Shown: positions 28,877 through 37,194, counted from the first letter of the stretch. The stretch: 64,000 bases of DNA from Arthrobacter_E sp041360795 (GCF_041360795.1 NZ_JBFUPW010000004.1:1-64000); one strand, 5' to 3'. Program-made: numbers and translations. The notes: generated by a model not told the origin, from the sequence alone.

Positions 28877-30481
28877 ATGAGGCAGAGCGTGAAGGGCACT
28901 GCGACGAGCACGGGGCGGAACCCGCGGACGGGACGGGCGCGCACCGGGCTGTTCGCCGCCGTCGTCGCCTCCGTGGCCGTGCTGGCACTGAGCCTGAGCG
29001 GCTGCGTGACCATCCCGGCTCCGGAGAAGGGTTCCAAGGCACCCGCTGCCGGCAGCCAGCAGGAAGGCCTGAGCGATGGCGCTCCGGCCGAGCTGAAGGA
29101 CTTCTACGGCCAGAAGGTCAGCTGGACGTCCTGCGAGCACGATGCGAACTGCGCCTCGGTCAAGGTCCCCACCGATTACGACAACCCGGGCAAGGGGAGC
29201 ATCGAGATCGCGCTGATCAAGATCGCCGCCACCGGGAAGTCCCAGGGGTCGCTCTTCATCAATCCCGGTGGCCCGGGCGGGTCCGGCTACGACTTCGTCA
29301 ATGAGTCCGCGCAGTGGATCCTCAGCGATGAGATGCGCTCGAATTTCGATCTGGTCGGTTTCGATCCGCGCGGCGTCAAGCGCTCCGCACCGGTCACCTG
29401 CCTCACGGACCAGGAACGGGACGCGCAGCGTGCCGAGTATTTCGACCCGTCCACCGCGGACGGGCTGGCCCTGGCCGTCCAGGAGCAGCGCGACACCAAC
29501 GAGGCGTGCCAGCAGAAGACCGGCCCCGTCCTGTCCCATGTGGACACCGCGAGTGCCGCCAAGGATCTGGACATCCTGCGGGCCGCGCTCCGCAATGACA
29601 AGCTCAACTACCTCGGCTACTCCTACGGGACGTTCCTCGGATCGACCTACGCCACGCTGTTCCCGAACCGCGTCGGCCGGATGGTCCTGGACGGCGCACT
29701 GGACGCGACCCTGACCCAGTCGCAGCTGACCGTGGGCCAGGCGAAGGCCTTCGAACGGAGCCTCCGGGTGTTCGTCGAATGGTGTCAGCGCAACTCCGGC
29801 TGCCCGCTCAGTGACGGCGTCGACGCCGGGATCGCCCGCATCCAGAAGCTCCTGGCCGAATACGAGAAGAGCCCGCCGTCGGCCAATGACGGCCGTCCCG
29901 TGACGGTGAACAGCTTCGTCTCCGGCCTGATCGTCCCGCTCTACAGCAGTTCGAGCTGGCCCACCCTGCGGCAGGCCCTCGCCCAGGCGCTCGTGGGAGA
30001 CCCATCGCCCATGATGCAGCTCGCGGACTTCGGCGCGGACCGGGATTCACAGGGCAAGTACACGTCCAACAGCTCTTTCGCCTTCAACGCGATCAACTGC
30101 CTGGATTACACGCCGGACTCCTCGGAGAGCGATATGCGCAAGGAGGCCCAGGAACTCCAGAAGGTCTCGCCCACACTCGGCAAGTACATGGCCTACGGCG
30201 GCATCTCCTGCGAAGGCCTCAAGACCACCGGCATCCGCAAGGTGGCCCCGGCGTCGTACAGCGGCAAGGCGCCGATCGTGGTCATCGGCACCACCGGCGA
30301 TCCGGCCACCCCGTACGAATGGGCCGGGAATCTGCGCAAGCAGCTGGGCAACGCCTCCCTGGTCACGTGGGAGGGCGAGGGCCACACCGCCTACGGCCGC
30401 GCGGGCGACTGCATCACCAAGGCGGTGGACAGCTACTTCGTGAAGGGCACGACGCCGGACGACGGTCTGCGCTGCACCTGA
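28877..30481 (+). CDS. Secreted alpha/beta hydrolase, TAP family (SlpD/E-type lipoprotein peptidase)
   Basis: The 534-residue product has a long basic N-terminus, a hydrophobic signal and a lipobox-like LSLSGC (Cys about residue 40), so it is likely membrane-anchored outside. The hydrolase fold has the oxyanion NPGGPGGSG and the nucleophile Ser in LGYSYGTFLG. The C-terminal TAP-like domain carries Asp in GTTGDPATPYEWA and His in GEGHTAYG. Family members release N-terminal tripeptides. The ATG follows an AAGGTGGACGAGG tract. Confidence 0.88.
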   Translation: MRQSVKGTATSTGRNPRTGRARTGLFAAVVASVAVLALSLSGCVTIPAPEKGSKAPAAGSQQEGLSDGAPAELKDFYGQKVSWTSCEHDANCASVKVPTDYDNPGKGSIEIALIKIAATGKSQGSLFINPGGPGGSGYDFVNESAQWILSDEMRSNFDLVGFDPRGVKRSAPVTCLTDQERDAQRAEYFDPSTADGLALAVQEQRDTNEACQQKTGPVLSHVDTASAAKDLDILRAALRNDKLNYLGYSYGTFLGSTYATLFPNRVGRMVLDGALDATLTQSQLTVGQAKAFERSLRVFVEWCQRNSGCPLSDGVDAGIARIQKLLAEYEKSPPSANDGRPVTVNSFVSGLIVPLYSSSSWPTLRQALAQALVGDPSPMMQLADFGADRDSQGKYTSNSSFAFNAINCLDYTPDSSESDMRKEAQELQKVSPTLGKYMAYGGISCEGLKTTGIRKVAPASYSGKAPIVVIGTTGDPATPYEWAGNLRKQLGNASLVTWEGEGHTAYGRAGDCITKAVDSYFVKGTTPDDGLRCT

Positions 30482-30530
30482 GCCCCCGCGCACCGTGAGT
30501 GAGCGCCTGCGTGCGTGAGCGGAAAGGCGT

Positions 30531-30574
30531 GCGAAAGTGAAACGGCCCCTGCGGATCCCGCCGGGGCCTTTCGC
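30531..30574. terminator. Terminator between the TAP hydrolase and HAD genes
   Basis: GGCCCC/GGGGCC with flanking GCGAAA/TTTCGC arms forms a bulged stem between convergent genes. A and T runs flank it on both sides. Confidence 0.65.
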
Positions 30575-30606
30575 TGTCCTGGGGACGCCTCGAGCGTCCT
30601 CAGTCC

Positions 30607-31371
30607 TCAGAGCTGGCGTCCGCCGAGGAGCGGCCGGCTCCCCTCCCGCAGGAGGCCGGGGATGTCGCGGATCGAAGGAACCACGGCATCGGCCCCGGCT
30701 GCACGCAGGGCGAATTCGGAGTGGGCGCCGCTCAGCACGCCGGTGACGAGCCCGGCGCCGGCGCGCAGGCCGGACTGGATGTCCGCCGTCGTGTCCCCCA
30801 CGACGAGAACCTCGCGGACGTCGTCCAGGTCGAGGGCGAGCACCGCGGTGAGGATCATGTCGGGGTGGGGCCGTCCGCGACCGGCGTCCTCCGGGCACAG
30901 GCTCAGGTCGGCGAGGCCCATCCAGCCGAGCGATTCCAGGATGGTGTTCTGCGTGTGGCGGCCGAATCCGGTGACCAGGCAGAGCTGCATCCCCGCCTCA
31001 CGGAGCCACTCCATGGTCTCCCGGGCTCCGGGGATGGCCTGGACGCCCCCGCGGGCCACGAGCCGGTCGTAGGACTTCTCGAAGACGGCGTTGGCCAGCA
31101 GAGCACGCTCCGGCTCACCCTCGTAGAGCTGCCGGAAGACGCCGAGCTTCGAGAGCCCCATGGCACTGTGGGCGAAATCCATCATGGATCCGAACCGCTG
31201 GCCGTCCGGGTCCTCCCCGGCATCCAGGAACGCGTCACGCAGGGCCTCGTCGATGAGTCCCCCGTCGGTGACGGTGGTGCCGGACATGTCGACCACGGCG
31301 AGCCTCAGGCAGCTCGCCCGGCCGGTGATGTCCTGGGCGGTGGTCCGTCCGGCTACCGGGTTCACGGTCAT
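30607..31371 (-). CDS. Phosphonatase-like HAD-family hydrolase
   Basis: HAD phosphohydrolase of 254 residues. Motif I is VVDMSGTTV (Asp nucleophile; DMSGT instead of DxDGT, as in phosphonatase-like proteins), motif II Thr is in VTGFGR, and the acidic motif is VVGDTTADI. The substrate could be a phosphonate or a sugar phosphate. Upstream AGAGGAG gives a seven-base spacing to the ATG. No phosphonate genes are adjacent. Confidence 0.8.
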   Translation of the reverse strand: MTVNPVAGRTTAQDITGRASCLRLAVVDMSGTTVTDGGLIDEALRDAFLDAGEDPDGQRFGSMMDFAHSAMGLSKLGVFRQLYEGEPERALLANAVFEKSYDRLVARGGVQAIPGARETMEWLREAGMQLCLVTGFGRHTQNTILESLGWMGLADLSLCPEDAGRGRPHPDMILTAVLALDLDDVREVLVVGDTTADIQSGLRAGAGLVTGVLSGAHSEFALRAAGADAVVPSIRDIPGLLREGSRPLLGGRQL

Positions 31372-31546
31372 CGTGTGCGCTCCTCTGCTGGTCCTCGCCA
31401 CACGGGTCCGGCCGCGCGGCAGCACGTGCCCCCCATGGCGCCGTGAGCTACAGGTTCCCGCGCGCGGGCGACGGCCAGCTGAACCGTGCAGGACCGGGAC
31501 ATGAACAGGCGACCGCGCCCGGATAAAGGCCCTGCCCGGGGCCGTT

Positions 31547-31576
31547 TTGACCCACGGCCGGAGTGCACCCTAAACT
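31547..31576 (+). promoter_or_regulatory. tRNA-Thr promoter
   Basis: A -35 TTGACC (31547-31552) and a -10 TAAACT (31571-31576) are 18 bases apart. The predicted start near 31583 is 36 bases before the tRNA. Confidence 0.7.
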
Positions 31577-31618
31577 TGTTTCCTGTGCGGTCAGGCCAGC
31601 AGGCCAGGCGCGGCATGT

Positions 31619-31691
31619 GCTTCCTTAGCTCAGTCGGTAGAGCGTTTCACTCGTAATGAAAAGGTCATCAGTTCGATTCTGATAGGAAGCT
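31619..31691 (+). tRNA. tRNA-Thr (anticodon CGT)
   Basis: Acceptor arms GCTTCCT and AGGAAGC pair fully, the anticodon arm is TTTCA-CTCGTAA-TGAAA with CGT, and the T-loop is TTCGATT. CCA is not encoded. Its 3' 50 bases are part of the 94-bp repeat that bounds the genomic island, so this gene is the integration target and remains intact. Confidence 0.96.
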
Positions 31692-31735
31692 CGGACACGG
31701 CGAAGGCCCCCAGGAATTCCTGGGGGCCTTCGCCG
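31642..31735 (+). repeat. attL: left 94-bp direct repeat
   Basis: It runs from the anticodon-stem region of tRNA-Thr through its terminator. It is identical to 37195-37288 except GAATTC here versus GAGTTC there. Confidence 0.93.
31699..31734. terminator. tRNA-Thr terminator (perfect palindrome, inside attL)
   Basis: A 36-base perfect palindrome centred on GAATTC follows the tRNA by seven bases. The same sequence with one changed base recurs at 37252-37287. Confidence 0.85.
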
Positions 31736-32141
31736 GAATGTTGCCAGAGGGCTCTTTGTATACGCAACTACGTCGGGTCCCAGGCTCTCCGTCACTTTTC
31801 CTGACCTGGCACAGACCACCCCTAATCCGTCGCTCGATGCCGGGCGGTGATGCGAATCCACACCTTCTCCCGCACCCGTCCTGGCTCGCGGGCCGCGTTG
31901 CGCATTTCGTCCACGGAATTTGCCCCGACCGCCTTCCTGACTCCGCGCCTGTTCGGCCCGAAGTCGACCCCTAGCTACGCGTCGGACGCCCTCGTGACCA
32001 GACCAAACCTCTAGGATGGCTGCGTGCCATTTTCGCACGACTCTGGGGCAGTTGAAGGGCATCCCTACGGGGGTACAGTCTCGCGCTGGACATCCCTTGG
32101 CCTCGTGCCACCGGGCTGCATGGACGGCAGGCAGGCACTCA
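31736..32141. other. Left end of the island without a supported gene
   Basis: These 406 bases contain no frame with a start signal and family motif. Short frames on both strands look random. A minus-strand frame continuing across the antisense of the tRNA gives the familiar spurious tRNA-derived peptide and is not a gene. Confidence 0.5.
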
Positions 32142-33059
32142 TCACGTATCGCTGGCGTTTTCTTCGAAGTCCTCATCGCCCATTGTTGACTCGCGCTTCC
32201 TCATTTTCTCAAATGCCGTCTGCAACTCCTCGACGACCACTTCCTCGTCTGAGATCCGAGCGATTCGATACTTGAAGAAGTCCTCTGACGATTGGATGAA
32301 GGCTGGTGAGATCACCTCTCTGAGGATTGGGAGTCCCTTGCCGGTGTAGTAAGTAGCAACGTCTAGGATCGTCGATACCCATCTGACCTTGCGGAACAAA
32401 CTCAACGCCACCCCGACCGAGGGCTCGAACGTCGGAATCGCCAGGTCGTCCAACGGCCCTTGCGCAGCCGCTCCAAGTCCGTCATCGATGAGGTCCGTTT
32501 TGATTGCGTCCGCAGCTGCCCTCTTAATCGAGATTAGCCCGCGAACTCTCTCGGAGACTGAAACCTTTGCAGCCAGCGCAGACCACTTGATGTAGGTGGA
32601 GACTTCTGTGTCGTCGTTCCACAGCGAGTCAAGGTGCTCGTACCTTCCGGCACCACCTGCGAACCGCTCTACGGTCTTCGTAAGGTCGGGGTCAAGGCGA
32701 TCCACCGGGCGGATAAGATACTCTGCCTTATGCATCGAAGCACCGGGGCCAGTTGGAGTTAGAGCCTCAACAGCATCAAGCAGTTTCTCGATTTTGTGCG
32801 AGTACCCGCGAAGTCCGGGGAAGGTGCCCGTTGCCGCGTACGCGTTGCAGGCAATCGCTAGCTTGCAGAGGCGCTCCAGGCCTGAGGAGTACGAGTACAT
32901 CCCTACATGAAGCGCGTAGTCCAGATTGCCGCTGCCCCGCTGAGTCAGTGCAGGGTCTGTAGGGACAGAACACAGTCTCCGAAGCCCAGTCAGAGTCAGT
33001 TCTGTAGCGAACTGCGTTTCGACGACAAGGTTCGCCCAGCGGGGAGAGGCTATGTTCAT
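32142..33059 (-). CDS. Predicted helical HEPN/Abi-like protein of the island
   Basis: This 305-residue, mostly helical protein is of unknown function. Residues 55-100 (YSYSSGLERLCKLAIA, then GYSHKIEKLLDAVEAL) resemble the conserved helices of HEPN/AbiV-like bundles, which pair a GLERLxKL helix with a GHxxxxLL helix. No R-x4-6-H motif is obvious, so nuclease activity is uncertain. I start at MNIASPRW because a TTGAAT -10 (33066-33071) ends six bases before the ATG. Codon use is less GC-biased than in flanking genes. It is divergent from the next gene, and a defence role is inferred only from context. Confidence 0.6.
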   Translation of the reverse strand: MNIASPRWANLVVETQFATELTLTGLRRLCSVPTDPALTQRGSGNLDYALHVGMYSYSSGLERLCKLAIACNAYAATGTFPGLRGYSHKIEKLLDAVEALTPTGPGASMHKAEYLIRPVDRLDPDLTKTVERFAGGAGRYEHLDSLWNDDTEVSTYIKWSALAAKVSVSERVRGLISIKRAAADAIKTDLIDDGLGAAAQGPLDDLAIPTFEPSVGVALSLFRKVRWVSTILDVATYYTGKGLPILREVISPAFIQSSEDFFKYRIARISDEEVVVEELQTAFEKMRKRESTMGDEDFEENASDT

Positions 33060-33186
33060 CTGGCTATTCAAGCTGAGTCCGGACCTTCGGACAAAACCCG
33101 TTGATCCGCGCACTCCCGTCCGCTCACTTGCACTTGCGAGTGCTGAGCCCCGCTTTCGTGTTTTACTAGGGATAGGGGGTGAAGAG

Positions 33187-34017
33187 ATGACAATCACACT
33201 GGAACGGCCGACCACCGACACGGCCATCGAAGTCATCATCGATACCACCAAAAGGGTGCCCGTCCCCATCTTCGCCACAATCCTGAATCAGTTGTCGTGG
33301 TCCTTGGACGAAATCGACAGGACCATACGTCCCGGAAAGAACGCGCGCGTGGAGTGGGGAATCGCCCAAGTTAGCGGATCGGCGTCGATACACGCATGGC
33401 TGGCGCCGGTCATCATGCCCCCGTCATTAGATATGGAAACGGTCAGTTCCACGGCTCGAGGTTTGGTCTCTGGCCTCAATGGGCTCGGCACCACACCTGA
33501 GATACCTCAATTATTCACAGCCTCCACGGTACGTCGTGTTGAGCGAGTGAGCAGTTCGATTTCCAGAGGACGCGTGGAGGCTATCCAGGTCACAAGTGTA
33601 AACGGCAGTCGCAGTGAAACAGTTCTGACAGAGGTCACGGCAAAGAACGCCCACGACGCCGTCAAAGGTTCGAGGACGAGTTGGGGCAGCGTCACCGGAA
33701 TCCTAGACGTCTTGGACAGCCGCCACCGGCATGGTGTTCGAGCACAGGTCTACGTCCCTATGGAACGCAGAGCAGTAATGATTCAGGCATCGCCAGAACA
33801 TGTTGCAAAGTTGAAGGAATGTTGGGGGCAAGAGGTAGTGGCGCACGGGCAGTTGAAGAGGAACGGCCGTGGCCAGGTGATCAGTCTTGGGCTAACTGTG
33901 CTCGAAGAGCGTCATGCTGAGCCAGGACTATCCCCTTGGACTCTCTTAGGTTCTAGCCCGGGTTTCACCGGACCTCTATCAACCGAGGAGTACATGGAGG
34001 TGACTCGTGGCCGCTAA
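33187..34017 (+). CDS. Unknown 276-aa protein coupled to a PIN nuclease
   Basis: I do not recognise a named family. The N-terminal half has a globular alpha/beta look with ARVEWGIAQVSGSASIHAWL. The C-terminal part (about residues 175-255, GSVTGILDVLDSR ... VVAHGQLKRNGRGQVISL) reads like an OB-type beta barrel, which could bind nucleic acid. The ATG follows a GGGGGTGAAGAG tract. The last 11 bases overlap the PIN gene, so both are translated together. It may be the partner or antitoxin of the PIN protein. Confidence 0.65.
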   Translation: MTITLERPTTDTAIEVIIDTTKRVPVPIFATILNQLSWSLDEIDRTIRPGKNARVEWGIAQVSGSASIHAWLAPVIMPPSLDMETVSSTARGLVSGLNGLGTTPEIPQLFTASTVRRVERVSSSISRGRVEAIQVTSVNGSRSETVLTEVTAKNAHDAVKGSRTSWGSVTGILDVLDSRHRHGVRAQVYVPMERRAVMIQASPEHVAKLKECWGQEVVAHGQLKRNGRGQVISLGLTVLEERHAEPGLSPWTLLGSSPGFTGPLSTEEYMEVTRGR

Positions 34018-34489
34018 GCCCCCTGCTACTCGCGTATACCTAGACACCTGCCCCATTATCAGCGTCATCAAACAAGAGCCCGGCCTCTGGAAAGAAGGCC
34101 TGAAGGTCCTACTTGCGATGGACCGAGGGGACATACAGCTCGTCGCATCCACGCTACTGCTCGCAGAACTAAGTGGGTACAACGGCGGGATGAAAGAAGT
34201 CAGCCAAGACGCTATGCTCGATCGCTTCCTGCGACAGTCGAAGATTCACTGGGTTGAGGTGGACGTGAGTATCGCTATTGACGCTCGAACCCTCGCGAAG
34301 AAGCACCTCCTCAGGGGTGCAGATGCTACGCACCTTGCAACTGCTCTTCGCTATGAAGCCGAATACTTCATGTCCCGAGACAAGCGGTTCCCCTATGGCG
34401 AGAAAATCGGAGGGACAAGAATCGTACATCCGACCGTCGTCTGGAACGCCACTATCGATGACGTGCAGATCGACGATCAGGCTGACTAA
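34007..34489 (+). CDS. PIN-domain ribonuclease (VapC-like)
   Basis: This 160-residue PIN-fold protein has the expected acidic quartet: Asp13 (VYLDTCPI), Glu54 (LLLAELSGY), Asp106 (LRGADATHLATA) and Asp125 (FMSRDKRF). PIN nucleases of this kind cleave RNA with Mg2+ and often act as toxins. The GTG start lies inside the upstream gene (11-base overlap), which fixes the two as one translational unit. The upstream partner is much larger than a typical VapB antitoxin, so a classic vapBC label would be wrong. Confidence 0.8.
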   Translation: MAAKPPATRVYLDTCPIISVIKQEPGLWKEGLKVLLAMDRGDIQLVASTLLLAELSGYNGGMKEVSQDAMLDRFLRQSKIHWVEVDVSIAIDARTLAKKHLLRGADATHLATALRYEAEYFMSRDKRFPYGEKIGGTRIVHPTVVWNATIDDVQIDDQAD

Positions 34490-34680
34490 GGCCAGTATTC
34501 CGACAGAGCAATCAAGCGCCTGCGGGGCCATCTCTAGACATACCAGGATCACGAGCAACAGAGACCGCTTGCTGTCAGCGTCGATATGGCGCCCGGCGTC
34601 CCTAATCGGGCTGTCCGTAAACTCGGTTTTTCGATCGCCAAGAACCTTCCCAGCTGCGCGCACGTTGCTTTCGTTGCCAT

Positions 34681-34887
34681 CTATTCGCTCGCCTGATATT
34701 CGACGAAATCGAATGGAACGCCGCAAGTACGGCCGGCAAATTCCCACTGACTCTCCGGCGGCGGTGCGTTGATGATATCGCCCTTGGGAAGTACCGGCAT
34801 CAAGGGCCACCTCGGAACTGCCTGCCCGTCCACGGGGAGTTTACGCGGACGTATATATTCGTGTGTCCTTCGGGCTGGCACGCTCAT
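34681..34887 (-). CDS. Possible small ORF or gene remnant
   Basis: The 68-codon frame reads protein-like (VPRWPLMPVLPKGDIINA, then PPPESQWEFAGRT) and has few Arg, unlike random frames in this genome. It has no ribosome site or clear -10, and I recognise no family. It may be a relic of an older cargo gene. Confidence 0.25.
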   Translation of the reverse strand: MSVPARRTHEYIRPRKLPVDGQAVPRWPLMPVLPKGDIINAPPPESQWEFAGRTCGVPFDFVEYQASE

Positions 34888-34934
34888 GCACCACAGACGA
34901 CAGCGCGGACCGGCCCGACTTCCCGCTACTTATG

Positions 34935-34946
34935 TAGAATTGTTCG
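34935..34946 (+). promoter_or_regulatory. -10 element of the leaderless sORF-HEPN transcript
   Basis: TAGAAT (34935-34940) is followed by exactly six bases and then ATG, the same geometry seen at many leaderless genes in this window. No ribosome site precedes the ATG. Confidence 0.55.
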
Positions 34947-35030
34947 ATGCCAGAGATTAACGCGAACCCAGCATTTCGAGTGAACCTGGGAGCCGATTCC
35001 CCGTACAGCTTCCTAGAAAAGGAATCATGA
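34947..35030 (+). CDS. Leaderless 27-codon ORF overlapping the HEPN gene
   Basis: The frame begins MPEINANPAFRVNLGAD and ends TCATGA, sharing ATGA with the start of the HEPN gene. The first base of its ATG is the predicted transcription start. This arrangement would make HEPN synthesis depend on translation of the small ORF. The peptide could be an antitoxin-like partner, a regulatory leader peptide or simply a coupling device. Nothing in the sequence identifies its function. Confidence 0.5.
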   Translation: MPEINANPAFRVNLGADSPYSFLEKES

Positions 35031-35851
35031 GGACAGTCAGCTACCTTAGCTACCGCATCCACGAGCATCAACGCGTTCAAGCGAACGACACTATGATGGG
35101 CCTGCTCGTGGGATCCAAGTTGGCAGCTGCGACTCTAGAGCTGACGGCTGGGTCCGCGGTCACGCTATCAAAGATGTTTCCGACAGTTGAACACGTCCGC
35201 AGGTTCGATCACCTGACAGACAAGGCTCGCGCCGTCTTGTCCGACGCTGAGCCCTTGCTGGGTATTATGGCGGTCCCCTTCGTGATAGGACTCCATGAGG
35301 ACCTAGTTGTCGGGATGTTGAAGCTGATAAACGCGGAGCCCAACACACGGGTGCCGGATCTCAGCAACGCCAAGGCAAGCAATATGCACTCGAAGTTTGA
35401 ACGAGCGACTGGCGCACGGTTCCCCGGCGAGGTTACGGAACTGTTCCACCTAATTCGCATAATGCGGAACGCGCACATTCACAACGGAGGACGCGCGAAT
35501 ACGGCCCTTCAGAACCAAGTCTCAGGCCTATCCGCCCCTGCCATCGCCATGTGGAAGCAAATCACGGGCGAAGCGGCACCGCACTTCACAGTCGGAAACG
35601 AAGTCCGTCTGGGCTTACCTGAGCTTATCTGCTGCCTTGCAGTGACCAAACGTCTTGCCGATGCAGCAAACATCGTTCTGCAAACGACCCTGCGACGAGG
35701 GAGGTGGCTTGAGATGTTGAAGGCGGATTGGATAGCGTCAAACCCCCCGAAGGGCAATCCTCAGCAACGCCTCAAGAACCTCACCGGATACGCGCGTATG
35801 TACTATGCACCCCTCCGCTTCACAAAGGCAGAAATACAGGCAGTCATATAA
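35027..35851 (+). CDS. HEPN-domain protein (putative RNase or toxin)
   Basis: This 274-residue, mostly helical protein has LIRIMRNAHIHNGG near residues 142-155. Arg147 and His152 form the R-x4-H motif of HEPN ribonucleases. HEPN proteins commonly serve in abortive infection and toxin-antitoxin systems by cutting RNA. The ATG has an AAAAGGAATC ribosome site and overlaps the stop of the 27-codon ORF. A strong terminator follows immediately, closing a two-cistron unit. Specific function is inferred. Confidence 0.7.
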   Translation: MRTVSYLSYRIHEHQRVQANDTMMGLLVGSKLAAATLELTAGSAVTLSKMFPTVEHVRRFDHLTDKARAVLSDAEPLLGIMAVPFVIGLHEDLVVGMLKLINAEPNTRVPDLSNAKASNMHSKFERATGARFPGEVTELFHLIRIMRNAHIHNGGRANTALQNQVSGLSAPAIAMWKQITGEAAPHFTVGNEVRLGLPELICCLAVTKRLADAANIVLQTTLRRGRWLEMLKADWIASNPPKGNPQQRLKNLTGYARMYYAPLRFTKAEIQAVI

Positions 35852-35854
35852 ACA

Positions 35855-35886
35855 AAAGTGCGGCCCGGACATGCGGGCCGCACTTT
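35855..35886 (+). terminator. Terminator after the HEPN gene
   Basis: A 13-bp perfect stem (AAAGTGCGGCCCG and its inverse) with a six-base loop starts four bases after the stop codon and ends in TTTAATT. Confidence 0.88.
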
Positions 35887-36476
35887 AATTGTTATCAACA
35901 GTATCCAATTTAAAGCGAGGGCTTTACCACTGACCCAAGTCACATGGACTCTGGCCATTTAAGCTACGAGACGAACTCGCGCGGGACTCGAACCCGGATC
36001 TCCCCGTTCCGCGGAACGATCGATCGTGAATCGACGGCATCCTTAGTGCTCGCTCCCAACAGGTCTAAAAATTCTACCACACTGGCGAAGTCTTGGACGC
36101 TGAAGTTGGCAGGGACAGTCCCGAATTACTTGTTCGGGGCGGTCCGCGCTTTCCGACCTACGACAACTTGAGTGGTCACGGCATGCAGGAGCCATCCAGT
36201 GACACCCTGGCTCTAGCTGGCGCCCTATGGTCGCTGCTGGCGTCCCGCTGGTGGCGGATTCGTCCCCCAAAGTCAAAAGTGAGGCCCTGGACGGACACAG
36301 GAAAGCAGAGGGTTTGCCCGCAGTCCGACACACGTCCCTGGTCCCGGGCGGCAGGCTGAGACTGGCTACTCTAAATTGGGGTTCCTTTGCGCTTCTGCAG
36401 CGCTATGGAGCTTACGCTCCGGTGCGGCGGCAGTCGCCGACAAGAATTCGGAAATTGAAGATCCGAGTACAGCCCT
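35887..36476. other. Gene-poor part of the island
   Basis: About 590 bases show no supported protein gene. The region contains the tRNA-like arms at 35982-36035 and probably the eroded N-terminal part of the integrase, which I cannot delimit. Confidence 0.45.
35982..36035 (-). pseudogene. tRNA-like remnant (T-arm, long variable hairpin, anticodon-like arm)
   Basis: On the minus strand the anticodon-like arm GTCGA-TTCACGA-TCGAT (36019-36035, CAC in the loop), a hairpin CGTTCCGCGGAACG (36005-36018) and a T-arm CCGGGTTCGAGTCCCG (35982-35997) follow in tRNA order. No acceptor stem can be paired, the D-arm is poor, and the variable arm does not fit a CAC tRNA. It is therefore most likely a decayed or captured tRNA fragment, or chance. 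Confidence 0.3.
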
Positions 36477-37090
36477 GTGAGACATCCTGTCGGCGAAACG
36501 GACTACATTCCAGCGCGTCAAATGCAGCGTGAGCATGTGCGTCTCACAATGTCGTGGTTGACGACTCAGGCAGACGAGTGCAGAAACTGCGAGTTTCTCG
36601 TGACGCTACCCGACACTTGCGGTTTGCAGGTGGGTGAGATTACAGCCCTCACCCACCATGATCTGGAGCTAAACCCCCAAGCCTGCCATAGCGGTTCGCA
36701 GGACTTGCTCAGAAGCAGGGGACCAACGTGTCCCAGGCCTAGCCAAAGGCGGCACGAGCAGGATTGTGCCTTTCCCGGCGGTTGGGCGCATCTGAAATCG
36801 CGTGCCAAGTTGTAGTTTCCATCTCGAAGTCGCTTTGGTGACGGGTGCGGGTCCGCACTGACTAACTTCCCTGGAGACGAAGTCGCTACGCACCAGCCGG
36901 TGCTCGTGCGGCCGCAGATGATCCGACTTTCCCGAGGCCGCCCGTCCAGGACCTCCAACACCCGGCCATACGCTTTGCAATCAGTCTGGGGAAGGTAGTA
37001 AGCGTCCAGCGGATTGCTGGCCACGCGAGCGCGGCAAAGCCTTTGTACGGTGGCCTGTCCGACCACGAGATGGATCACAGCGCGGGATAG
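36477..37090 (+). pseudogene. Decayed tyrosine recombinase (integrase) with two frameshifts
   Basis: Three consecutive frames carry successive parts of a phage-type integrase. Near 36600-36680 the first reads LPDTCGLQVGEITALTHHDL, the arm around catalytic Arg I, with the Arg replaced by Gln. Near 36739-36780 the second reads LAKGGTSRIVPFP, the following beta strands. From about 36902 to 37090 the third reads DLQHPAIRF (for HDLRHT) and then SVQRIAGHASAAKPLYGGL, with the LGHAS box and the Tyr nucleophile region. Frameshifts and lost Arg/His residues make it inactive. It lies about 100 bases from attR, as expected for the island's own integrase. Confidence 0.8.
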
Positions 37091-37194
37091 CTAAACAGTG
37101 CGCTAGCAGGGCCCCACTAGAGCTGACCCGCTACTTCTCCGTCGCCTCAGCCGTGTCCTTCTCTCATGTTTTCTTCCTTTGAAATGCAGTTCCT

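Larger units (their letters stand above)
34490..34946. other. Island spacer between the PIN gene and the sORF-HEPN unit
   Basis: These 457 bases have no well-supported gene. The only protein-like frame is on the minus strand at 34681-34887 (listed separately). The last bases hold the promoter of the small ORF. Confidence 0.45.

Noticed and set aside
31738..31974. A 78-codon plus-strand ORF at the left end of the island
   Set aside because: No ribosome site, no -10 at the leaderless distance, and a random-looking composition.
31625..32176. A minus-strand ORF ending in the peptide SYQNRTDDLFITSETLYRLS
   Set aside because: This is the well-known false protein made from the antisense of a tRNA gene; it covers tRNA-Thr here.
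34007..34489. Labelling the PIN gene a classic vapBC pair
   Set aside because: The coupled partner is 276 residues and has no ribbon-helix-helix or AbrB-like domain.
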